This document shows positions 25,270-34,606 of a DNA stretch of 35,247 nt, piece after piece. A program made the position numbers and the translations under genes. The notes under the pieces were generated by a model. That model did not search any database and was not told where the DNA came from. It saw nothing but the letters and a program-made list of their open reading frames with translations. The first letter of the stretch is position 1, and each line of letters opens with the position of its first letter. This DNA is from Acidobacteriota bacterium (GTDB taxonomy: Bacteria > Acidobacteriota > Vicinamibacteria > Vicinamibacterales > UBA8438). The stretch is from NCBI GenBank assembly GCA_011523845.1, contig WTFV01000006.1, forward strand, positions 1 to 35,247. Reading direction: 5' to 3'.

Positions 25270-25636
25270 CACGAACGTCCTCGTCCGCCTCGTGGTCCGC
25301 GACGATCCGGAACAGGTCGACCGCGCCGAGACATTCGTGGCGCCGGGCGCGTGGGTGCCTCTTCTGGTGCTCGCGGAAACGGTGTGGGTGCTGGATTCCG
25401 TCTACGGGCTGAACCGGAAGCGGATCGGGACCGTGATCGGCATGCTGATCGAGCACGACCGTTTGACGTTGCAGGATGAGGACGTCGTCAGGAAAGCCCA
25501 CTCGATGTTCGAAAGCCGGCGTTCGATTGGATTCTCCGATTGCCTCATCGTGGAGGCCGCCCGCAAGGCGGGACACGTCCCGGTCGGCACGTTCGACCGG
25601 AGAATGGCCCGCCTGGACGGAACGCACGGCATGTGA
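25256..25636 (+). CDS. vapC: VapC-type PIN-domain ribonuclease toxin
   Basis: 126 residues from ATG 25256, overlapping the antitoxin by 14 bases. PIN-domain residues are intact: D5 (AVDTNVLVRL), E41 (LAETVWVL), D95 (GFSDCLIVEAARKAG) and D114 (TFDRRMARL). It is predicted to be an Mg-dependent endoribonuclease neutralised by the adjacent AbrB-type antitoxin. Length is typical. The ORF ends cleanly before the untranslated 128 bases leading to the next gene. Confidence 0.88.
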   Translation: MRAVDTNVLVRLVVRDDPEQVDRAETFVAPGAWVPLLVLAETVWVLDSVYGLNRKRIGTVIGMLIEHDRLTLQDEDVVRKAHSMFESRRSIGFSDCLIVEAARKAGHVPVGTFDRRMARLDGTHGM

Positions 25637-25764
25637 CCCACGTGCCCCGGCCGGGAGGGACTGGGCGCAGCGATGGCGCGGACCCCGTGTCGGTGGTATA
25701 AGGGCGGGACAGGCGGCCACGCGGTCTGCAGGCGCCCTTGGACGGCGCCGGGGGAGTTGCGATC

Positions 25765-27960
25765 ATGCCGAAGGGAACTCGCGTCGGCGTCGGCGAAGTC
25801 CTCCCGAGACCGAGTCTCGCTTCGGCGGCGGCTCGAGTTGGACTGGCCGGACTGATGGTGGGGATTGGGTGGACCGGCGGACCAGCCGTCGCGCCGGCCG
25901 TCGTCGAGGCGGCGCAGTCCCCGGCCGCCGCGGACGGTGGCTACACGGCGGAGCAGGCCGCGGCGGGCTGGACGGTATACGCGCGACAGTGCGGAGAGTG
26001 CCACGGGGAGAACCTGGACGGGGCGGAAGCGCCGGCGCTGCGCGGGGTGGACTTCCTGAACGGCTGGGCCGGGCAGACGACGGACGCGCTGTTCGAGTAC
26101 CTGCGGGACGGGATGCCGCCCGGCCTCGGGGGCTCGCTCGCCGATTCGGTCTACCTGGACCTGGTCGCCTACCTGCTGGATGCCAACGGCGCCCGGCCGG
26201 GCGACGCGCCGCTGACGGCGGACGCGGCGGTCACCATCGGCAACGCGGCGGACATCGCCGAGGCGCGGCGGGCGGCGGACGCGGGCGAGCCGCCCCGGCG
26301 GCGGCCGGCGCGGTTCGTCAACCAGGAGGTGCCGCACGATCTGACTCCGGTCACCGACGCGTTGCTGGCGGACCCGCCGCCGGGCGACTGGCTGAGCTGG
26401 CGGCGGACCCGCAACAGCCACGGCTACAGCCCGCTGGACCAGATCACGCGCGGCAACGTCGACGAACTGCGGCTGGCCTGGGTGCTGGCCATCCGGGAGG
26501 GGAACCACCAGACGACGCCGCTGGTGCACGACGGGGTGATGTTCCTGGCCAGTCCCGGGAACGTGGTGCAGGCGATCGACGCGGTCACCGGCAACGTCAT
26601 CTGGCAGTATCGCTCGCCGTTGCCGGAGGATGCGCCCCAGCGGGCGCCGGCCCGCACGCTGGCGCTCTACGGCGACAAGGTGTTCCTCGCGACGGCCGAC
26701 GCGGCGCTGGTCGCGCTGGATGCGCGGACCGGCGATGAAGCGTGGCGCACCGTGAAGGCCGACTACACGCAGGGTTTCCGCGGGAACGCCGGTCCGGTCA
26801 TCGCCGACGGCGTCGTCGTCACCGGCACCAACGGCTGCAGCCGCTACAAGGAGCAGACCTGCTTCATCACCGGCCACGACCCCGATACCGGCGAGGAGCT
26901 GTGGCGCACGTCGACGATCGCGCTGCCGGGCGATCCGAACGACGCGTCGTGGGGCGACACGCCGCCGTACCTGCGGGCGGGCGGCGACTCGTGGATTCCG
27001 GGCAGCTACGATCCGGACCTCGGCCTCTTCTACATCGGCACCGCGCAGGCGAAGCCGTGGGTGGCGGCCAGCCGCGGCATGACGACGCGCCAGGACGCCC
27101 TCTACACCAACTCGACGCTCGCCCTGCACCCCGCCACCGGGCAGGTGCAGTGGTACTTCCAGCATGCGCCGGGCGAGACGCTCGACCTCGACATCGTCTA
27201 CGAGCGGGTGCTGGTGGACGTCGAGGGCGAGCAGTGGCTGTTCACGATCGGCAAGGACGGCATCCTCTGGAAGCTGGACCGGCGGACCGGCGCGTTCGTC
27301 GATCTGCGCGAGACCGTCCACCAGGACGTCTTCGCCTCGATCGACCGGACCACCGGCGAGCTGACCTACCGGCAGGACATCATCGACGCGCGCATCGGGG
27401 ATCGCGTGCCCTCCTGTCCCAGTCTGCTCGGCGGTCACAACTGGCAGGCGTCGGCGTATCACCCCGGCGCCCACGCGCTGGTGATTCCGCTGCACCAGGC
27501 GTGCATGTACCTGACCGGGCGCGAGGTGGAGTTCGTCGAAGGCGGCGGCGGCGCGGCGGGCCGGTCCGAGTTCCTCGAGATGCCCGGCACCGACGGGAAC
27601 GTGGGGAAGCTGGCCGCCTACGACGTGCGGACGATGGAGGAGCTGTGGAGCCGCGAGCAGCCCGCGCCGTTCCTGACGTCGACGCTGACGACGGCCGGCG
27701 GCCTCGTCTTCGCGGGCGACGCCGACCGCTACTACCGGGCGTTCGACATCCGGACGGGTGGCGTGCTGTGGGAGACGCGCCTCGGCGCCTCGGCGCACGG
27801 CTATCCCATCACCTACGAAGTGGGCGGGCGGCAGTTCCTCGCGGTCCCGGCCTCGCTGGGGGGCGCGTTCCGGGGCCTCACCGCGCAGCTCCGTCCGGAG
27901 ATCTTCCAGCCGGAGGGAGGGAACGCGCTCTACGTCTTCGCCCTGCCGGAAGATGATTAG
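25765..27960 (+). CDS. Cytochrome c-PQQ propeller dehydrogenase (N-terminal haem)
   Basis: 731 residues. A hydrophobic N-terminus (about 20-45) is followed by a cytochrome c domain with C76-x-x-C79-H80 ([17 protein letters not shown]) and a DGMPPGLGG methionine loop. A PQQ eight-blade propeller (about 205-725) follows, with W-motif-type blades ([48 protein letters not shown]). The catalytic region reads [14 protein letters not shown], keeping two aspartates D474 and D476 in the positions of the D-Y-D motif. The paired-cysteine PQQ ring is not obvious. Type II quinohaemoprotein alcohol dehydrogenases carry the cytochrome at the C-terminus; here it is N-terminal. It probably oxidises an alcohol or sugar and hands electrons to its own haem. 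ATG 25765 has GGGGGAG upstream. Confidence 0.85.
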   Translation: MPKGTRVGVGEVLPRPSLASAAARVGLAGLMVGIGWTGGPAVAPAVVEAAQSPAAADGGYTAEQAAAGWTVYARQCGECHGENLDGAEAPALRGVDFLNGWAGQTTDALFEYLRDGMPPGLGGSLADSVYLDLVAYLLDANGARPGDAPLTADAAVTIGNAADIAEARRAADAGEPPRRRPARFVNQEVPHDLTPVTDALLADPPPGDWLSWRRTRNSHGYSPLDQITRGNVDELRLAWVLAIREGNHQTTPLVHDGVMFLASPGNVVQAIDAVTGNVIWQYRSPLPEDAPQRAPARTLALYGDKVFLATADAALVALDARTGDEAWRTVKADYTQGFRGNAGPVIADGVVVTGTNGCSRYKEQTCFITGHDPDTGEELWRTSTIALPGDPNDASWGDTPPYLRAGGDSWIPGSYDPDLGLFYIGTAQAKPWVAASRGMTTRQDALYTNSTLALHPATGQVQWYFQHAPGETLDLDIVYERVLVDVEGEQWLFTIGKDGILWKLDRRTGAFVDLRETVHQDVFASIDRTTGELTYRQDIIDARIGDRVPSCPSLLGGHNWQASAYHPGAHALVIPLHQACMYLTGREVEFVEGGGGAAGRSEFLEMPGTDGNVGKLAAYDVRTMEELWSREQPAPFLTSTLTTAGGLVFAGDADRYYRAFDIRTGGVLWETRLGASAHGYPITYEVGGRQFLAVPASLGGAFRGLTAQLRPEIFQPEGGNALYVFALPEDD

Positions 27961-28244
27961 GTTGGCGGCCGACGCGCCCGATCCGTCGACGCGCAATCGT
28001 CAGACCGACCACGGGCAAAGAGGTGCCGCGCCCGTCCGCGCACTGTTGAGGCCCGGCGTCGAGACGACGGCGCTTCGCTGTAGCCGCGCGAGTTGCGAAC
28101 GACCCCCGCGACGCCCGAAACGCGGTGCCGGACCACGAGGCGCCGCGACTCCTGTTGAGGGCACCAGTGCCATTTCGCGTCGATTCCCGCTCGCGGTACA
28201 GTCCGTCGTCGCCCTCCTGAACGGCGTCTCCTTCACCGCCGCCG

Positions 28245-28397
28245 CTACACCACCCGCCACCAGGGCACGGCCAGCACGCCCTCGGCCATCCATTGCATCT
28301 CGCGGCCGCCGTGCAGCAGCAGGCCGCCGACGAACCGTTCCGGGTACTCCTCGCGAAACAGGCGCAGGCCACGGGTGTCCGCTCGGCATTGCATAAT
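28245..28397 (-). pseudogene. C-terminal remnant of an AAA ATPase (DUF4143 type)
   Basis: This strand encodes ADTRGLRLFREEYPERF, then GGLLLHGG...MQWMAEGVLAVPWWRV and a TAG stop at 28247-28245. The 'RGLRLFREEYP...AVPWWRV' ending is characteristic of ATP-binding proteins with a C-terminal DUF4143 domain. Nothing matching the rest of such a protein lies upstream, where a different gene begins on the opposite strand. The rest of the 27961-28409 gap shows no gene. Confidence 0.6.
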
Positions 28398-28409
28398 GAA
28401 CGCCAGCCG

Positions 28410-29996
28410 ATGCCGACCGCACGGGACGCGACCCCGCCGCCGGGAGCAGGAGGGCGGCGCAAGCTGCCGATCGGGATCCAGACCTTCAGCGAGATCCGGA
28501 CGGGCGGCTACTACTACGTGGACAAGACCGCCGAACTGTGGCGGCTCATCAACGCGGGCAAGCACTTTTTCCTGTCGCGCCCGCGGCGCTTCGGGAAGAG
28601 CCTGCTGGTGGATACGCTGAAGCAACTCTTCGAGGGCAACCGGCCGCTGTTCAAAGGACTGGCGATCCATGACCACTGGGACTGGACGGTGCGTCATCCG
28701 GTGCTGCAGCTCGACTTCAGCGGTGGTGACTTCACCGCTCCGGACGCCCTGCCGGCGCACGTCGCGGATCAACTCGCGGCCGCGGAACGGCGGACCGGAC
28801 TCGCCGGCGCCTACGCATCGATACCCGGCCGATTCGCGGGACTCATCGAGGCGCTCCACCAGCAGCGCGGACAGCGGGTCGTGGTGCTGGTGGACGAGTA
28901 CGACAAGCCGATCCTCGACGCGCTCGAGACACCGGGCGCAGCCCGCGCCAACCGCAACTTCCTGCGCGGCCTGTACGGCACCGTCAAGTCCAGCGACGCC
29001 CACGTCCGGTTCACGCTGCTGACCGGGGTGAGCAGGTTCTCGAAGGTCAGTCTGTTCTCCGGCCTCAACAACCTGATAGACGTCACGCTGGACCCGCGCC
29101 ATGCCGCCCTCTGCGGCTATACCGACGCGGATCTGGACACGGTCTTCGCTCCGGAACTGCCCGGCCTCGATCGTGACGCGATCCGCGACTGGTACGACGG
29201 CTATCGGTGGGTGGGCACCGAGACGGTCTACAACCCGTTCGACATCCTGCTGCTGTTCGACCGGCGCGAGTTCGGCGCGTACTGGTTCGAGACGGGCACG
29301 CCGGCGTTCCTGATCGACACGCTGGTATCGCGCGGCGTCGAGACGTTCGCCCTCGACGGCCTGCTCGGCACGGACGAGCTGCTGTCGTCGTTCGACGTGG
29401 ACGACGTGGCGCCCGAGGCGCTGTTGTTCCAGACCGGCTACCTGACGATTCGGAAGGTGGAACGGGTCGACGACACGCGGTACTACCGGCTCGGATATCC
29501 GAACCGCGAGGTCCGGCAGAGCCTCAACCAGAGCCTGCTGCGGCATCTCGTTCGCGGCGCATCACGCGGAGCGGAGCCGGGTCCGCGGCTGTTGGCGCTG
29601 CTCCGGGTCAACGACTTCGCCGGACTCGAGGAATTGTTCCGGGCCTTCTTCGCCGGCATTCCCCACCAGTGGCATGCGAGCAACGACATCGCGCGCTACG
29701 AGGGCTATTACGCGAGCGTGTTCTACGCCTGCCTCGCGGCCCTGGGTCTGGACGTGCGGGTGGAGGACAGCACCAGTCGGGGGCGTCTCGACCTGGCCGT
29801 GGCTTTCAACGACCAGATGTATCTGTTCGAATTCAAGGTGGTGGAGCGAGCCGCCGCAGGGGCGGCGTTGGCGCAGTTGCGCGACAAGCGCTACGCCGAG
29901 AAGTACCGGGGCCTGGGCGCGCCGATTCACCTGATCGGGGTGGAGTTCAGCCAGGCGACCCGGGGCCTGACCGCGTTCGACGTGGCGACGGACTGA
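28410..29996 (+). CDS. AAA-ATPase-like / PD-(D/E)XK nuclease-like protein
   Basis: 528 residues. The N-terminal half is the AAA-ATPase-like family (PF09820 type): LPIGIQTFSEIRTGGYYYVDKT, then a Walker-A-like RPRRFGKS with K63-S64, and Walker B VVVLVDEYDKP with D162-E163. The C-terminal part is a PD-(D/E)XK nuclease-superfamily domain with D461 and E474-x-K476 (GRLDLAV...FEFKVVE). Proteins of this architecture are common in multicopy families in Bacteroidetes and others; their biological role is not settled, though mobility or defence is suspected. ATG 28410 is chosen over an in-frame start further upstream because family homology begins near residue 18 and the upstream part overlaps the opposite-strand remnant. 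Confidence 0.88.
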   Translation: MPTARDATPPPGAGGRRKLPIGIQTFSEIRTGGYYYVDKTAELWRLINAGKHFFLSRPRRFGKSLLVDTLKQLFEGNRPLFKGLAIHDHWDWTVRHPVLQLDFSGGDFTAPDALPAHVADQLAAAERRTGLAGAYASIPGRFAGLIEALHQQRGQRVVVLVDEYDKPILDALETPGAARANRNFLRGLYGTVKSSDAHVRFTLLTGVSRFSKVSLFSGLNNLIDVTLDPRHAALCGYTDADLDTVFAPELPGLDRDAIRDWYDGYRWVGTETVYNPFDILLLFDRREFGAYWFETGTPAFLIDTLVSRGVETFALDGLLGTDELLSSFDVDDVAPEALLFQTGYLTIRKVERVDDTRYYRLGYPNREVRQSLNQSLLRHLVRGASRGAEPGPRLLALLRVNDFAGLEELFRAFFAGIPHQWHASNDIARYEGYYASVFYACLAALGLDVRVEDSTSRGRLDLAVAFNDQMYLFEFKVVERAAAGAALAQLRDKRYAEKYRGLGAPIHLIGVEFSQATRGLTAFDVATD

Positions 29997-30098
29997 CCCC
30001 GGGGCAGTCGGCCGCCGGCACACAGTTCGACGATCGCCAAGGCTGGAAGTCTGCGCAGAAAAGGCGCCGGCGCAGACCCCGCCGGGTCTTTACTCACG

Positions 30099-30138
30099 GC
30101 AGCCGTAGCGCCGTCAGCGCCCCCGTCAGGCCCGATCG
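30099..30138. repeat. Degenerate copy of the PQQ gene's 3' end
   Basis: This segment resembles 30213-30252, the end of the adjacent PQQ gene. Read on the minus strand it gives SGLTGALTALRLP followed by a stop, against [15 protein letters not shown] in the intact gene. It looks like a short duplication or the last trace of another quinoprotein gene. Confidence 0.55.
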
Positions 30139-30139
30139 A

Positions 30140-30172
30140 CCACGGCGCGGGCGAATATCGCCCGCGCCGTGG
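30140..30172. terminator. Strong bidirectional hairpin between convergent genes
   Basis: Perfect 15-bp inverted repeat: arms 30140-30154 (CCACGGCGCGGGCGA) and 30158-30172, loop ATA. It lies between the ends of the AAA/PD-(D/E)XK gene (+) and the PQQ gene (-). A second hairpin follows at 30176-30184 / 30201-30209 (GCCGTGAGC / GCTCACGGC), touching the PQQ stop codon. No T-tract, but the symmetry and position favour transcription termination for both strands. Confidence 0.6.
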
Positions 30173-30202
30173 CGCGCCGTGAGCAATAGGCAAACCACCC
30201 GC

Positions 30203-32287
30203 TCACGGCGACGGCAGCCGCAACGCCGCCAGCGACCCCGGCAGGCCCGATCCCGCCACCTGCACCACGATGTACTGCCGGCCCTCGTGCTGGTAACCCA
30301 TCATCCCGTACTGCCCCGAGGCGGGCAGCGCCACCGTGCCGAGCCGCTCGCCGGTCCGCTTGTCGAGCGCGTGCAGGCGCGGCAGCCCGGCCGTACCCTC
30401 GGCCGTGATCAGCAGCGTCTTCGTGACCATGGTGACCGGGTGCGAGGGAACGCCGGTGTTCGGCAGGTCCACGCCTTCGAGCGCCGGGTGGTTGCGGATG
30501 CGCTCGGGCGTGTCTCCGTTGGGGGTCTCCCAGAGATGCTCGCCGGTATTCATGTCGATGGCGACGATGCGCGCGTAGGGCGGCTTGTAGATGGGCAGGC
30601 CCTGCGGTCCGCGGAAGTCGCCGCGGTTCACGACCGCGAACTGGGAGAAGGTGCGGCCGGTGGTCTTGATGTCGTTCGGGGCGTCGATCAGCTCGCCCGG
30701 CACGATGTTCTCGGAGCGGCAGCCGCGCCGGGTCCCCACATAGATGATGCCGGTCTCGGGATCCGCCGACGTCGGACCGTGGATGTTCGATGCGCCGCTC
30801 GGGCAGCTCACGAACGAACGCAGCCCCGAGGGGTGCCCGCGCTGGATCGGCGGATTGAAGATCGGCCCGAGCCGGTAGTTCCGGATGATCTCGAGCGCCT
30901 CGGCCCGCAGCTCGGGGGTGAAGTCGATGAGGTCGTCCTCGGTCAGCCCCTGCATCTCGTAGGCGGCGGGCCGCGTGGGCATCGGCTGGGTCGGCGAGAG
31001 CTGCTCGCCCGGCACCTCGGACTGCGGCACGGGCCGCTCCTCGATGGGCCAGATCGGCTCGCCCGTCACCCGGTCGAAGGTATACGCCCAGCCCTGCTTG
31101 GTGGCCTGGACGACGATCTGCCGCGGGCGGCCGTCCACGGTCACGTCGAGCGCCACCGGCGCGGTCGGGTTGTCGAAGTTCCAGATGTCGTGGTGCACGG
31201 TCTGGAAGTGCCAGACCCGCTCGCCGGTCTGCACGTCGAGCGCGATGACGCTCGTCCCGAACAGCCCGTCGCCCGGCCGGAACCCGCCGTAGAAGTCGAT
31301 GGTGGGCGGATTGGTGGGCACGTAGACCAGGCCCCGCTCGGGGTCGGCCGACAGCGGCGCCCACGACGAGACGTCGCCGGTCCACTCCCAGGCGTCGTTC
31401 TCCCACGTCTCGTGCCCGAACTCGCCGGGGCGCGGGATGACGTGGAACTTCCACTTGTGCTCGCCGGTGCGCGCGTCGTAGCCGAGGATGTCGCCAGGCA
31501 CGTTCTCGACGCGGGTCTGGTTGTAGCCCTGCTCGGCCGAGTTGCCGACCACCACGACGCCGTTGACGACGATGGGCGGCGACGAGCTGGTGATGTAGCC
31601 GAGCTCGCGCGGGATGCCGAAGTCCGGATCGTAGGCGCCGTCCCAGCTCTGCCAGGGGCCCCAGTCGGCGATGAGGTCGGGCAGCAGGTCGACCACGCCG
31701 GTCTGCGGGAAGCCGGGCAGCGGCACGGGGTTGCCCCAGTTCTCCAGCGGCCGGCCGGTCTTCGCGTCGAGCGCATGGAGGAAGAAGGCGGGGCTGATGA
31801 TGTAGATGACGCCGCGGCCGTCGATCTCGGCGTAGGCCACCCCCTTGCCGTAGCCCTGGCGCATGCCGCGGTCGAAGCGGGTTGTGTGCGCCTCGCGGTG
31901 CGTCCAGAGCGTCTCGCCGGTGGCCGGATCGATGGCGACCACGTGGCGGCGCTGGCCGGCGACGGTGTAGAGCACGCCGTCGACGTAGATCGGCGTCGAG
32001 CGCGATACGCCGAGCGTGGTCGGCCCGAAGTTGTCCCCGCGCCAGATCCACGCCACCTCCAGGTCCTCGAAGTTGTCGGCGGTGATCTGATCGAGGCCCG
32101 AGTAGCGGGTGTGGCCGGCGTCCCCGCCGATGTAGCGCCACTCCCCGGCCGGCGTCTCACTCTCCTGCGCGACGGCTGGGATCGGAGCGAGCAGAGCTTC
32201 GCCCACCGCGCCGACCGCGATTGCGGCCGCGGCGAGCAACCCGAGCGGCGTCCGAAGGCCTGCGAACGGTCTCATCGAGCCCTTCAT
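30203..32287 (-). CDS. PQQ-dependent dehydrogenase (glucose/quinate dehydrogenase-like)
   Basis: 694 residues with a signal peptide (about 1-40). The propeller contains [31 protein letters not shown], a common PQQ-dehydrogenase first blade, and a catalytic-region motif [10 protein letters not shown] with D367 and D372. That motif resembles the HHDxWDxD of membrane glucose and quinate dehydrogenases more than the methanol-dehydrogenase D-Y-D. No haem site is present; the separate cytochrome c gene 123 bases upstream is the likely electron acceptor. ATG 32287 follows AGGAAGGA. It ends at the convergent hairpins. The substrate is unknown (polyol, sugar or alcohol). Confidence 0.86.
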   Translation of the reverse strand: MKGSMRPFAGLRTPLGLLAAAAIAVGAVGEALLAPIPAVAQESETPAGEWRYIGGDAGHTRYSGLDQITADNFEDLEVAWIWRGDNFGPTTLGVSRSTPIYVDGVLYTVAGQRRHVVAIDPATGETLWTHREAHTTRFDRGMRQGYGKGVAYAEIDGRGVIYIISPAFFLHALDAKTGRPLENWGNPVPLPGFPQTGVVDLLPDLIADWGPWQSWDGAYDPDFGIPRELGYITSSSPPIVVNGVVVVGNSAEQGYNQTRVENVPGDILGYDARTGEHKWKFHVIPRPGEFGHETWENDAWEWTGDVSSWAPLSADPERGLVYVPTNPPTIDFYGGFRPGDGLFGTSVIALDVQTGERVWHFQTVHHDIWNFDNPTAPVALDVTVDGRPRQIVVQATKQGWAYTFDRVTGEPIWPIEERPVPQSEVPGEQLSPTQPMPTRPAAYEMQGLTEDDLIDFTPELRAEALEIIRNYRLGPIFNPPIQRGHPSGLRSFVSCPSGASNIHGPTSADPETGIIYVGTRRGCRSENIVPGELIDAPNDIKTTGRTFSQFAVVNRGDFRGPQGLPIYKPPYARIVAIDMNTGEHLWETPNGDTPERIRNHPALEGVDLPNTGVPSHPVTMVTKTLLITAEGTAGLPRLHALDKRTGERLGTVALPASGQYGMMGYQHEGRQYIVVQVAGSGLPGSLAALRLPSP

Positions 32288-32410
32288 GGGTCTGGTCCTT
32301 CCTTCCTGCTTCTGCGAGCGACCTCCGTCTGCAAGCAACGCGGACGAGATCCCTGCGACCGACGAGGGCGACCGGCCCGCGCCTCGATGGCCGTACGGAT
32401 CGGCCTCGGG

Positions 32411-32833
32411 CTACGGAGCGGCCACGATCTCCAGCCCGCGCAGCGCGGACAGGCTGGTCGGCAGGTCCGACTCGCCGGCCGGATACCCGTTCACTTGCAG
32501 CAGGTAGGCCACGACCGCCGCGTACTGCGCGGGCGTGAGGCTCCCCGGATCCCCTTCCGGCATCAACGTTGCGATCGTGTCGAACAGGTCGCCGGCGGTC
32601 TGGCCGACCCAGGTCAACCGGAACCGGCCGCCCGAGAACTCCCCGGTATCGTGGCAGGCGGAGCACACGCGCCGGAACGTCGCCTCCCCCCGAGACGCCT
32701 GCGCCTCGGTGAAGACACCGTCGGCCACCGATGCGCCGGACTGCGCGCTCGGGGGCACCGAAATCCATCCGGCCGAGATCAACCCGACCACCAACGCCAC
32801 TTCGACGACCGCGAAGCGGCGCCTCGGATGCAT
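32411..32833 (-). CDS. Small periplasmic cytochrome c
   Basis: 140 residues. A signal-type N-terminus is followed by a single haem c site C57-x-x-C60-H61 (VCSACHDTGEFSGGRF) and a methionine-rich loop TLMPEGDPGSLTPAQ that should supply the second haem ligand. It is a class I cytochrome of the kind paired with PQQ dehydrogenases. It is encoded 123 bases upstream of the PQQ dehydrogenase gene and probably in the same transcript. ATG 32833 is preferred because it gives a compact signal peptide; ATG 32878 would add 15 charged residues. Confidence 0.84.
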   Translation of the reverse strand: MHPRRRFAVVEVALVVGLISAGWISVPPSAQSGASVADGVFTEAQASRGEATFRRVCSACHDTGEFSGGRFRLTWVGQTAGDLFDTIATLMPEGDPGSLTPAQYAAVVAYLLQVNGYPAGESDLPTSLSALRGLEIVAAP

Positions 32834-32991
32834 CCGACTCCCGCGCTCCGCCCCGACGCCATCTCTGCGCTTCGTCATCTGGCCCTCCGGCACGCCGGAC
32901 ACTGAACCTCCGCATCATCGCCGATGCGAGCGGCCGGCGCAACAGCGAGGGTGCCAAGCGTCCGGTCGCGTGCGGGCGGCTCCGTAGTGGG

Positions 32992-33045
32992 GTAACCTCG
33001 AACGATTGGGAACCTGACCTGAAGATAAGGAAACCGCAGCGATGA
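32992..33045 (+). pseudogene. Possible DUF4258 toxin C-terminal remnant
   Basis: The frame ending at the TGA overlapping the zinc-finger gene's ATG (ATGA) encodes DWEPDLKIRKPQR. The 'WEPDxKxRK' ending is typical of DUF4258 proteins, which are usually encoded immediately before YgiT-type antitoxins. Only about 17 residues fit, so this is tentative. Confidence 0.3.
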
Positions 33046-33264
33046 AATGTCGGTTGTGTGGGAAGCTCGCTGCGTCCGAACACCACTGATCTGCCCTTCA
33101 AGGTGGGCGACCGAACCATCGTCATCTTCAAGGATCTGCCGGTCTTGCAGTGCGACGGGTGCACCGAGTACGTGGTCGCCGACGCGGTCATGGCGAAGAT
33201 CGACGAACGGCTTGCGCGGGTGGATGCGTCAGCCGAGCTGGAGATCATCCCGTTCGCTGCGTGA
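33042..33264 (+). pseudogene. Frameshifted YgiT-type zinc-finger antitoxin
   Basis: ATG 33042 begins MKCRLCGKLAASEHH and then stops. A second frame continues TTDLPFKVGDRTIVIFKDLPVLQCDGCTEYVVADAVMAKIDERL to 33264. Joined, they give the YgiT/MqsA-N-terminal architecture: two CxxC zinc-binding pairs (CRLC and CDGC) separated by a beta-strand segment, then a helix. The frames meet near 33080-33090. It is a one-base frameshift, either real decay or a sequence error. AAGGAAA precedes the ATG. Confidence 0.6.
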
Positions 33265-33383
33265 CGCGTTCAGTGGACGAGCAGGCACAACGGGGTCGAA
33301 CATCGCGTCGCCGCCGCCCTCGACCCATCGGGGTCGAGCCCTCCGAGCCGAGGGCAGCAACGCACACACACAACCCGCTGTCG

Positions 33384-34397
33384 CTACCGCGACGGGAACC
33401 GCCCGATCCGGTCCCCCTCGGCGACCTGGCCCACCCAGATCTCGTCCCCCACGTCGATGGCGGCGGTGCCGAGAATCAGCAGATCGTTGGCCGGGTAGTT
33501 GACGACCTCCTCGGCGGTCAGCGTGTCCAGATCGATGCGCGTGACGCGCGAGCTGACCCCCTCGCAGTTGCCCTCGCGGATGCACTCGCCGATGGAGGCC
33601 CGGGTCGGGCCGATGTGGCCGGCCGCGAGCAGCGTGTTGCCCGCTCCCCAGCGCACGTTGTCGATGTAGTGGTCGACCGGGATCGGGTGCAGCTCGGGCG
33701 GCGTGCGGTTGCGCGACAGGCGGATGAGCGCCTGCGCGGCGTAGCCGCCCACGTAGTACCACTCGCCGTCGCGGGAGATCTCGATGCCGTTGGGGCCGAT
33801 GTCCTCGCTGCCGGGGACGCGGGTCCAGCCGTCGCCGGACTGCCACTCCCAGATATCGAGCGTGGCGGGACTCGTGGCCGTGAAGCCGCCCTCCGGGAGC
33901 GCGACGACGGAGTTGAGCCCGATCCCCTCGGGCGCCACCGCGCAGCCGACCCAGGTGAGCGCTGGCTGCGATCCGCTCGCGTCCAGCTCGAACACCTCGA
34001 TCGATTCGCGCGCGCCGTGGCCGACGACCAACAGCGTATGGGGGCCGCCGTCGCCGGGGCGCAGGTACAACCCGTGCGGCCGGATATTCGACGTCACGGG
34101 ACCGGGGCAGTCGCCGTACGTCGCCTGGTCATGCCGCGCGTCGGCCGTGGCCGGGAAGATGGTGACCACGCTGTTGTCGCGGGTGTCGACCGCCTGAATC
34201 GGCCCGTTGTCCACCATGTTGGGGACGATGACCCAGGGGGTATCGGGCACCTGTGCGAAGTCCTCCGGGCTGACCGGGCCGCAGACGAACTGGACGTCGC
34301 CGTCCGCGGCGCAGTCGTCCTGGGCGGTAGCGGGAGCCGGGGCGCCCGCGAGCAGCAAGCCGACGAGGGCCGCGCCGAGAATCGTGAGTCTGGTCAT
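33384..34397 (-). CDS. Secreted SMP-30/gluconolactonase-like propeller
   Basis: 337 residues; signal peptide about 1-25 (TRLTILGAALVGLLLAGAPAPATA). The body is a six-blade propeller resembling SMP-30/NHL proteins: PWVIVPNMVDNGPIQAV, NIRPHGLYLRPGDGG, GPNGIEISRDGEWYYVGGY, IDNVRWGAGNTLLAAGH. Several are of the 'PNGI..S.DG..LY' type that binds calcium in SMP-30 lactonases. Four cysteines suggest disulphides. It might be a lactonase acting on the product of the PQQ dehydrogenase encoded upstream, which is inference. The start ATG 34397 has AGGAAGAG upstream. The leader of this gene contains the 37-bp tandem repeats. Confidence 0.78.
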   Translation of the reverse strand: MTRLTILGAALVGLLLAGAPAPATAQDDCAADGDVQFVCGPVSPEDFAQVPDTPWVIVPNMVDNGPIQAVDTRDNSVVTIFPATADARHDQATYGDCPGPVTSNIRPHGLYLRPGDGGPHTLLVVGHGARESIEVFELDASGSQPALTWVGCAVAPEGIGLNSVVALPEGGFTATSPATLDIWEWQSGDGWTRVPGSEDIGPNGIEISRDGEWYYVGGYAAQALIRLSRNRTPPELHPIPVDHYIDNVRWGAGNTLLAAGHIGPTRASIGECIREGNCEGVSSRVTRIDLDTLTAEEVVNYPANDLLILGTAAIDVGDEIWVGQVAEGDRIGRFPSR

Positions 34398-34445
34398 GGT
34401 CTCTTCTCTTCCTTGGCTTCTTTCTCCGGTTTCTCCGCGTGTGCT

Positions 34446-34580
34446 TGCTTCCATATTGCAGGGATTCAGGGTTCCTCCATATTCAGGGTCCCCGCTTGCC
34501 CTTCAGGGGTCCTCCATATTCAGGTCCCCGCTTGTCCCTTCAGGGTTCCTCCATATTCGGGTCCCCGCTTGTCCTTCAGC
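34446..34580. repeat. 37-bp tandem repeat, three copies plus a degenerate one
   Basis: The core TTCCTCCATATTC recurs with exactly 37-bp period at 34472, 34509 (first base changed) and 34546. Each is followed by CAGGxTCCCCGCTTGxCC-type sequence. A shortened copy starts near 34446. There are no unique spacers, so this is not a CRISPR array. It fills the 209-base gap between two minus-strand genes. Confidence 0.85.
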
Positions 34581-34606
34581 ATTCCCCCGCTCGTCCGGCC
34601 TCGCGG

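Noticed and set aside
29207..32905. 1232-codon open frame on the plus strand
   Set aside because: Runs over the end of the AAA/PD-(D/E)XK gene and antisense to the PQQ and cytochrome genes; no recognisable protein.
34446..34580. CRISPR array
   Set aside because: The 37-bp units are directly adjacent with no unique spacers, and no cas genes are present.
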